Shown here: piece after piece, positions 58,770 through 64,000 of the stretch
Numbering within the stretch: the stretch's first letter is position 1
Layout of the letters: every line of letters starts with the position of its first letter
Origin: Planctomycetota bacterium
Lineage (GTDB): Bacteria > Planctomycetota > UBA11346
DNA: 64,000 nucleotides
Direction of reading: 5' to 3'
NCBI GenBank assembly: GCA_014193115.1
Contig: BJHQ01000006.1
Coordinates: forward strand, 62,001-126,000
Position numbers and translations under genes: made by a program
The notes under the pieces: generated by a model
Seen by the model: only the letters and a program-made list of their open reading frames with translations
Told to the model about the DNA's origin: nothing
The model's database searches: none

Positions 58770-60112
58770 GCCGATTCCCGCACGGTCGAGATCGGATCCA
58801 CGGATCGGGCCGACCACGCTGGAAGCAGCGCGCCGACCAGCCCGATCGCGACCATGACCCCGGCGAAGGCCAGCGGCACCCACGGATCGAAGCTCACCGG
58901 AGCCTCCGCCGAATAGAAAATATCCTGAGGGAACAGCGGCATTCCGATCAGCTCGCTGAACGGATTGACCAGCGCCAGAGCGGTCCAGCCAGCGGCCCAG
59001 CCGAGGATTCCGCCGACCGCTCCGGCGACCAGGCCCATCAGCGCAACCGCCAGGAACAGATCCCGGCGCCGCGCCCCAAGGCAGAGCAACACTCCGAAAT
59101 CTCTGCGTTTCTCCACGACCAGGGTGCTGAACACGGCATAGACGAACAGGATGCAAATGGCCTCGATCGCGACCATCATCACCAGCACCAGGTTGCGGTT
59201 GGAGGCGATCATGCGCACCGCGTTGATCCCCCGGGATTCCTGCCAGGTGCGCACCGCCAGCCCGGAATGGGCCGCGGCAGCCCGGCCGACGACCTGCGGA
59301 TCGGCGCCGGGCGCCAGCGCCAGGCGATAGGATTCGACCCGGCTGGGCCGGCCGTCTTTGCCATCGGTTCCAGTCATCCGCTGGGCCAATCCCAGCGGCA
59401 TCAGCAACAGGTGCTGATCGATCTGGAGCACTCCGCTCGATATCGTATCGCTGATCTCCACCGTGCCTGGCTTGGAGCCCGAGCCGGATGACAGCACCAG
59501 ATTGACCCGATCGCCGATCCGGATCCCGCTGCCGTACAGCACCTCGCGCCCGACGATCACGCCTGGCATCGGCCGGGTCCGCGGCGGAGCAGGCACTGGC
59601 AAGGCTGCGAAACCACCAGCGATCTCCAGCCCGATGAGCGCCAGGTCGTCGCGGGCCTGGATGGACAAAAAGCCGCTGCCGCGCCGTTCTGGCGACAGTG
59701 GCGGAGCCGCGATCGCGGTGATCGGCGGCGGATGCAGCCGTTCCGGTCCGAGCCGGCCCAACGCGACATCGTCGGCCAGATCGATGCCTTCGGCCATGAC
59801 CCAGGCGGGGCGTGGTCCCGCCTGCTTGGGCGTCATCAGGCCGAATCCGCTCTGCAACGGCGCCACCGCCAGCACTCCCGGCGTGGTTGCCAAGGCAGCG
59901 CGCAGCGCGGCGGTATCGGGCCGATCCTCCCAGTTTTCCGCGGTCAGATCGGCCTCATTGGCCCGGAAGCAGCGCTCCACCTGGTCGAGCCAGCCCTGGG
60001 CGATGCCCACCACCAGCACCGACACGGCGACCGTGCTGGCGATGGCGGCCAGGGCCAGCCACGCCGACCGCCGCCGGCGCAGGTATCGGGCCGCAAGATG
60101 CCAAGCGAGCAT
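58766..60112 (-). CDS. ABC transporter permease, LolC/LolE (FtsX-type)
   Basis: 448 residues. One N-terminal helix (~17-37), a large periplasmic domain (~40-300) and three C-terminal helices (~315-335, ~360-385, ~415-435), the MacB/LolC arrangement. LGARRRDLFLAVALMG is the FtsX-type coupling region. It overlaps the ATPase gene by 4 nt. Only one permease is present, so the complex may be a homodimer. LolC/E versus MacB-type is not certain. Confidence 0.85.
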   Translation of the reverse strand: MLAWHLAARYLRRRRSAWLALAAIASTVAVSVLVVGIAQGWLDQVERCFRANEADLTAENWEDRPDTAALRAALATTPGVLAVAPLQSGFGLMTPKQAGPRPAWVMAEGIDLADDVALGRLGPERLHPPPITAIAAPPLSPERRGSGFLSIQARDDLALIGLEIAGGFAALPVPAPPRTRPMPGVIVGREVLYGSGIRIGDRVNLVLSSGSGSKPGTVEISDTISSGVLQIDQHLLLMPLGLAQRMTGTDGKDGRPSRVESYRLALAPGADPQVVGRAAAAHSGLAVRTWQESRGINAVRMIASNRNLVLVMMVAIEAICILFVYAVFSTLVVEKRRDFGVLLCLGARRRDLFLAVALMGLVAGAVGGILGWAAGWTALALVNPFSELIGMPLFPQDIFYSAEAPVSFDPWVPLAFAGVMVAIGLVGALLPAWSARSVDPISTVRESA

Positions 60113-60193
60113 GTCCGGATGCTGGGGCGGCCAGGACCGCCGCTAGCCGGGGGTTGCCTGGCCAGGGTTTGCGGCCCAGCATTTCACTCAGCC

Positions 60194-61168
60194 ATGATCA
60201 CCATGTGGAAGCCGAGCGAGAAGGGATTGGTCAAGCAGGAAGGCGATCCTGGCGCGATGTGCCCGCTGGCGGTGTGGATCGACATCCTCGACATCACCAC
60301 CATGGAGGAAAAGCTGATCGAGACCTCCCTCGGCATCGACCTGCCGACCAGGGCGGAAATGCAGGAGATCGAAGCGTCGAGCCGGCTGTACCGGGAAAAC
60401 GGCACGGTGTTCATGACCGCAACCATGCTGATCAAGACCGAAACCGGCATGCCCGAAACCACTGCGGTGACCTTCATCCTGTCAAAAGAGCGGCTGATCA
60501 CCCTGCGCTACGACGAGCCCTGGTCGATCAAGACCTTCGCCATCCGCGCGCCGCGTTCGGGCTGCCAGTCCGCCGAGCAGATCTGCTGCGCGCTGTTCGA
60601 GACCACGGTGGAACGCCTGGCTGACCTGCTGGAAATCGTCGCCCACGAATTGGAGCAGATCTCGCAGAAGGTCTTCCGCCGGAAGTCGCTGACCGATGAA
60701 GGTACCGATGTGAACCTGCAAAAAGTGCTGTTCAATCTCGGACGCTGCGGAAACCTGCTGGGCAAGGTCCGCGAATCCCTGGTCGACAAGCAGCGGGCGA
60801 TGACCTTCTGCGCCCAGGCCGCCGGCGACTGGATGACCGCCGATTCCAAGACCCGATTGACCGCGGCGATGCGCGATGCCACCTCGCTGAGCGACCACGC
60901 GACCTTCACCTCGGGCAAGGTCTCGTTCCTGCTCGATGCCACTCTCGGCCTGATCAACATCGAGCAGAACCGGATCATCAAGATCTTTTCCATCGCCGCG
61001 GTGATCTTCCTGCCGCCGACCCTGGTCGCGAGCATTTATGGCCAGAATTACGACCTGTGGCCGGGCGGCGAATGGTTCAAGGCGTATGGCTTCTGGTTCA
61101 CTCTGGGCTTGATGATCGGGACCGTGGCCTTGACCATGTGGTACTTCAAACGCCAGCGCTGGATGTGA
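60194..61168 (+). CDS. CorA-like divalent cation channel with GQN in place of GMN
   Basis: 324 residues from ATG 60194 (a second ATG at 60203 is equally possible). A soluble alpha/beta N-terminal domain is followed by a long helix and two C-terminal membrane helices (IFSIAAVIFLPPTLVASIYG and the FWFTLGLMIGTVALTMWYF region), ending in basic KRQRW, as in CorA. The pore loop motif, YGMNF in CorA, reads YGQNY. Variants of this motif occur in ZntB and other 2-TM-GxN members, so the ion may be Zn2+ or another metal rather than Mg2+. It is divergent from the LolC/E-like gene. Confidence 0.85.
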   Translation: MITMWKPSEKGLVKQEGDPGAMCPLAVWIDILDITTMEEKLIETSLGIDLPTRAEMQEIEASSRLYRENGTVFMTATMLIKTETGMPETTAVTFILSKERLITLRYDEPWSIKTFAIRAPRSGCQSAEQICCALFETTVERLADLLEIVAHELEQISQKVFRRKSLTDEGTDVNLQKVLFNLGRCGNLLGKVRESLVDKQRAMTFCAQAAGDWMTADSKTRLTAAMRDATSLSDHATFTSGKVSFLLDATLGLINIEQNRIIKIFSIAAVIFLPPTLVASIYGQNYDLWPGGEWFKAYGFWFTLGLMIGTVALTMWYFKRQRWM

Positions 61169-61649
61169 CGACCGACGAGAAAAACCACCAAGGCGCCACG
61201 GCGCAGTACCGACGCGGTTGCGTGTACACGATCTCCTTGCCTGGGTCATCCCCGAAGAGCGCTCCGGAGGGACGCTGCGGCCTGGTCGGCAGCCTGATGG
61301 TCGCCAGCAGGTCGTCCGGAACATGCGTCCCGGAGGGACGCTGCGACACCAGCCCGGGGCTTCAGCCCCGGGTGCATCGCCACGATTGGAAAAGCCCCGG
61401 CGGGGCGGCTGAGTTATCTGCGGGCTTCAGCCCGCAGGCGACGCATCACCCGAAACTTGGCACAGCACCGCTCAGCCGCTCCGGGGTTGGCCTTGCCTAT
61501 GCGGACATCCCCGAAATTTGCACCCTGGGCTTGTCGCACGGCGTCCCTCCCGGACGTCACTGCGACCATCCCCGTTCCGTACTGTGGGCTGGCTTACCTT
61601 GGGTAATCCCGCTGCGATTCCCTATCGCCTTGGCCTGGAACTCAGCCCC
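61169..61649. other. Noncoding island of palindromic repeats
   Basis: 481 nt between the CorA-like and MurD-like genes. Right after the CorA stop is a weak copy of the CCACCAAGGCGCCA post-stop element (61186-61199). From 61259 to 61557 there is a series of palindromes, annotated separately. The last ~90 nt before the ATG at 61650 show no clear promoter. Confidence 0.8.
61259..61557. repeat. REP/REPIN-like palindromic cluster
   Basis: Palindromes in order: GCGCTCCGGAGGGACGC (61259-61275), GCGTCCCGGAGGGACGC (61325-61341), CCCGGGGCTTCAGCCCCGGG (61353-61372), GCCCCGGCGGGGC (61394-61406), CTGCGGGCTTCAGCCCGCAG (61418-61437) and GCGTCCCTCCCGGACGT (61541-61557). The reverse complement of 61517-61557 aligns with 61325-61360, so the island has inverted ends. 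This is the form of REP-doublets or small elements moved by IS200/IS605-like (RAYT) transposases; no transposase is in the window. Confidence 0.85.
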
Positions 61650-63086
61650 ATGAACGGAAAACGGGTCCTGATCTGGGGCTTCGGTCGTCATGGCGGCGGC
61701 CTGGCCGCCGGACTGCACGCGGAATCTCGCGGCGCGGTGGTTGAAATCCTCGATTCCCGGCCGGCCAAGGAATTCGGCGCCGACGCCGATACCGCCCGGG
61801 CCAGGGGATGGCGCTGGCATGTCGGCGACGCCTCGCATCCGGTGTTCCGGCGGGTCGATGCGATCATCCCTTCGCCAGCCATCCCGCCACGAGCGTGGCC
61901 GATCGATGCGCCCCCTGCCTGGTCGCCGGAATGGCTGTTCTTCGCTGCCCATCGCGGACCGCGGGTGGCCGTGACCGGAACCAAAGGCAAGAGCACTACC
62001 AGCACGATCCTCGGCCGCCTGCTCGGGTGGCCGGTGGCAGGAAACAGCCATGAGCCGCTGCTGTCGGCCCTTGGTCGGCTCGGCTCCGACACGCCCATGG
62101 TCTGCGAATTATCGAGTTTCCAGCTGTGGTACCTGCGCCAGTTGCGCCCGACATTCGCTGCTGCGGTGGTGCCCAGCCTGGCGGTGGACCACCTCGACTG
62201 GCATCCCTCGGTGGAGCACTATCACGCGACCAAGCTCGCCCTGCTCGGGTGGTGTCAGGCCTGCGCCGTCGCTGATGAGGTCGCCCCGATGCTGACCGCC
62301 ATTCCGGCACCCGGCATCCGGCTGTTGCCACGATTCACCTGCGACGCTGGCTGGTTCTGCGATTCCCAGGGCGTGGCGGTGGCGGAACGGACGGACCTCG
62401 ACCTGCTCGGCGACCACAACGCCCGGAACGCCGGCCTGGCCCTGGCGGTGGCACGGCACCTGGGCGTCGAGGACGACGACCTGGCGCCGCGACTGCGCCT
62501 GGTGACGGCATTACCCCACCGCCTGCAATTGGTCCATGAAGTGGTCTCGACCACCGCCACGGATCGACGGGCCACCGATGCCGATCGGCGCTCGACCGCC
62601 ACCGACCGCCGGTCGACGGCGGGCGCAGATCGGCGGGGAACCAGCGGCGCGGACCGGCGGGCCACCGGTGGCGCCGAGGGCCAGGCCCCGGCGTTCCGTT
62701 GGCGCTTCGTCAACGATTCCATCGCCACCACACCGGAGTCGGCGATGGCCGCCTTGTCGAGCATCCAAGGTGCTTTGGCGGTGATCCTCGGCGGTTCCGA
62801 CAAGGGCGCCCAGTTCGCCGGCCTGGCCAGAGCGGTAGCCGCCCGAGGTGCCCATCCGGTGCTGATCGGCCAGACCGGACCGGCCTTGGCCGCTGCCCTG
62901 GCCGAGGCCGGAATCGCCACCGGCGTCATGCCGTCCCTGGAACTGGCTGTGGCCCGGGCGGTGGAACTGCTGCCAGGCGGAGGCACAGTGCTGCTGTCTC
63001 CGGCCTGCGCTTCCCTCGACCAGTTCCGCAGCTTCGAAGATCGTGGCAACCGCTTCGCCGCGGCAGCGCGACGCGTCGTAGTGTAG
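61650..63086 (+). CDS. murD: UDP-N-acetylmuramoyl-alanine--D-glutamate ligase (MurD-like) with repetitive insert
   Basis: 478 residues. The N-terminal Rossmann-like domain (VLIWGFGRHGGG), the ATP-binding P-loop GTKGKSTTSTILG, CELSSFQLWYL, AVVPSLAVDHLDWHPSVEHY and the C-terminal LSPACASLDQFRSFEDRGNRF identify MurD, which adds D-Glu in peptidoglycan synthesis. Between the central and C-terminal domains an insert of ~45 residues (nt 62551-62689) consists of about six TDRR/ADRR-type repeats. The gene stands alone, away from a dcw cluster. A second murD elsewhere, with this one having a special role, is possible. The start at 61650 fits the family. Confidence 0.88.
   Translation: MNGKRVLIWGFGRHGGGLAAGLHAESRGAVVEILDSRPAKEFGADADTARARGWRWHVGDASHPVFRRVDAIIPSPAIPPRAWPIDAPPAWSPEWLFFAAHRGPRVAVTGTKGKSTTSTILGRLLGWPVAGNSHEPLLSALGRLGSDTPMVCELSSFQLWYLRQLRPTFAAAVVPSLAVDHLDWHPSVEHYHATKLALLGWCQACAVADEVAPMLTAIPAPGIRLLPRFTCDAGWFCDSQGVAVAERTDLDLLGDHNARNAGLALAVARHLGVEDDDLAPRLRLVTALPHRLQLVHEVVSTTATDRRATDADRRSTATDRRSTAGADRRGTSGADRRATGGAEGQAPAFRWRFVNDSIATTPESAMAALSSIQGALAVILGGSDKGAQFAGLARAVAARGAHPVLIGQTGPALAAALAEAGIATGVMPSLELAVARAVELLPGGGTVLLSPACASLDQFRSFEDRGNRFAAAARRVVV
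62551..62689 (+). repeat. In-frame tandem repeat inside murD
   Basis: About six imperfect units of 18-27 nt, each centred on GAYCGGCGG or GACCGCCGG (Asp-Arg-Arg), keep the frame open. They encode alternating ADRR/TDRR and S/A-T-A/G segments. The rest of the gene shows no such periodicity. Confidence 0.8.
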
Positions 63087-63185
63087 AGGCAATGCATCCC
63101 GAACGACGCAGTTGGGGAACCGCCAATTCGCCCATGCGCCATGGGTGAATGGTCGGAGGAAGATCCGGTTGGTTTTACCGTCAAC

Positions 63186-63240
63186 GGAGAACCTCCCCCG
63201 TGTTTCCTTGGCGCTTTGGCGGTTCATCTTTGTTTGAAGG
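63186..63240 (-). repeat. Post-stop element downstream of the DUF4230-like gene
   Basis: Read with the gene, TGA is followed by CCTTCAAACAAAG, ATGAACCGCC, AAAGCGCCAAGG, AAACACGGG and the hairpin GGAG-GTT-CTCC (63186-63196). It aligns with the elements after the stops at 23831 and 40728. Confidence 0.75.
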
Positions 63241-63870
63241 TCATTGCAATTTTTCGTTCTTCCGATCGGAAAAGACCAATTTCACCGACTTGCAGCCGAA
63301 TGCCTCGGTGATCAGCTTCAAGGTGGTCTCGGCCGAGTTTTCGTATTGCGCCTTATAGGTCGCGACGAATTCCCGGGCCTGTTCGGCGCATTTATCTTTG
63401 GCTTCTTTATACAAATCATTCTCTTCGCTGACGGTCAGTGGATATTCGACGCCCAGCCAGATTCCCGGCTGCTTGTCATAGATCTTGAACTCCTTGATGT
63501 TATAGGAAATATCCACCGGTGGCATGAAGATGGTGACATTCCCGCTGCCGTCGTTGTCGATCTTCAATGGACCGCTTTTCAAATCGTAGGAAAAATCAAT
63601 GGAAAAGGTGAATATGAAGGCGGCTTTCTTCGGCTTGCTGTATTCCCAGCTTTTGTCATTGTCTTTTACGATCTGTGTGGTCACGATCTCCTTCAGCACC
63701 GCTTGCAAGACCACCAATCTCCCCACCGCTTCGATGCGTTCGACCGTTGCGGTGATAGTGACTTGGTTCGCCTGCAGCCCTGAACCAGAGACTCGGAACA
63801 GTAGATAGCACGAAGCGACCACCGCGATGGCGATGGTCAGCCACTTGATGATCTGGGCGGCGGAATGCAT
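63241..63870 (-). CDS. Membrane-anchored DUF4230-like protein
   Basis: 209 residues from the ATG at 63870, with AGAGGAAT upstream. One N-terminal helix (IIKWLTIAIAVVASCYLLF) anchors a periplasmic domain that alternates strands (VTITATVERIEAVGRLVVLQ, SIDFSYDLKSGPLKID, VTIFMPPVDISYNI) and ends in a long charged helix. The pattern suits DUF4230, whose function is not known. Codon use is more AT-rich and Lys-rich than its neighbours, which may mean later acquisition. The longer open frame adds 28 residues without support. Confidence 0.6.
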   Translation of the reverse strand: MHSAAQIIKWLTIAIAVVASCYLLFRVSGSGLQANQVTITATVERIEAVGRLVVLQAVLKEIVTTQIVKDNDKSWEYSKPKKAAFIFTFSIDFSYDLKSGPLKIDNDGSGNVTIFMPPVDISYNIKEFKIYDKQPGIWLGVEYPLTVSEENDLYKEAKDKCAEQAREFVATYKAQYENSAETTLKLITEAFGCKSVKLVFSDRKNEKLQ

Positions 63871-64000
63871 GGTATTCCTCTCAGGATTGGGTTGGACAGA
63901 CTCAAAACATCCTGCATCGGCCAACGGATTCCATCCGTATGCACATGCACCCACCTTGGCGGCCGTGCGCCACTGACCAGGGTGATCTACCGATGAGCGC

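Overview
The window is about 66 percent G+C by eye, almost fully coding, and looks like the chromosome of a Gram-negative bacterium. Evidence for an outer membrane includes a porin-like beta-barrel protein ending in Phe, a lipobox protein, a LolCDE-type ABC system and periplasmic enzymes. The set of a GH95 fucosidase, a Hanks-type kinase, a soluble transhydrogenase, CTERM-type surface sorting and many dispersed palindromic repeats would suit the Planctomycetota/Verrucomicrobiota area or a little-studied relative. The sequence alone does not settle this. I see no rRNA, tRNA, CRISPR array, prophage or intact transposase.

Layout. 1-9.0 kb: a surface phosphodiesterase/PhoD fusion (cut by the left edge), a GH95 glycosidase, and an MBOAT acyltransferase with an SGNH partner. 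9.0-9.3 kb: a repeat patch. 9.3-15.6 kb: a CheB-CheR-PAS fusion, a hybrid histidine kinase and a receiver protein, translationally linked. 15.6-32.0 kb, leftward: a long chemosensory operon reading hpt-like, cheA, MCP (haem c sensor), cheW, MCP, beta-carbonic anhydrase, cheR, cheD, cheY-like, cheX-like, cheB, a giant six-PAS hybrid kinase and a receiver. 32.2-34.2 kb, divergent: cheX-like, cheY and a protein with two CheX-like modules. 34.3-45.3 kb: mixed metabolism (GNAT, epimerase, transhydrogenase, NUDIX, kinase, phosphatase, thioredoxin-like, NhaA). 45.5-46.8 kb: a porin-like gene with a strong terminator. 47-58 kb: an ABC exporter, a molybdopterin oxidoreductase, a YugP-type peptidase, zwf, and a heterodimeric ABC exporter framed by inverted repeats. 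58-64 kb: LolD/LolC-E, a CorA-like protein, a repeat island, a MurD-like ligase with a repetitive insert, and a DUF4230-like protein.

How it works together. The central theme is phosphotransfer signalling. Two MCPs with different sensors but near-duplicate signalling domains feed one CheA/CheW. CheR, CheB and CheD adapt them. Nine receiver domains and four CheX/CheC-type E-x-x-N phosphatase modules lie within 25 kb. No flagellar or pilus gene is present in the window, so the output (swimming, twitching or other) cannot be read here.

The most unusual signals are: (1) a conserved element of about 55-65 nt placed directly after the stop codon of three unrelated genes, with a weaker fourth copy, and ending in a small hairpin; (2) a protein with two E-x-x-N modules; (3) an inverted pair of about 180-nt repeats exactly bracketing an asymmetric ABC exporter operon; and (4) a REP/REPIN-like island at 61.2-61.6 kb.
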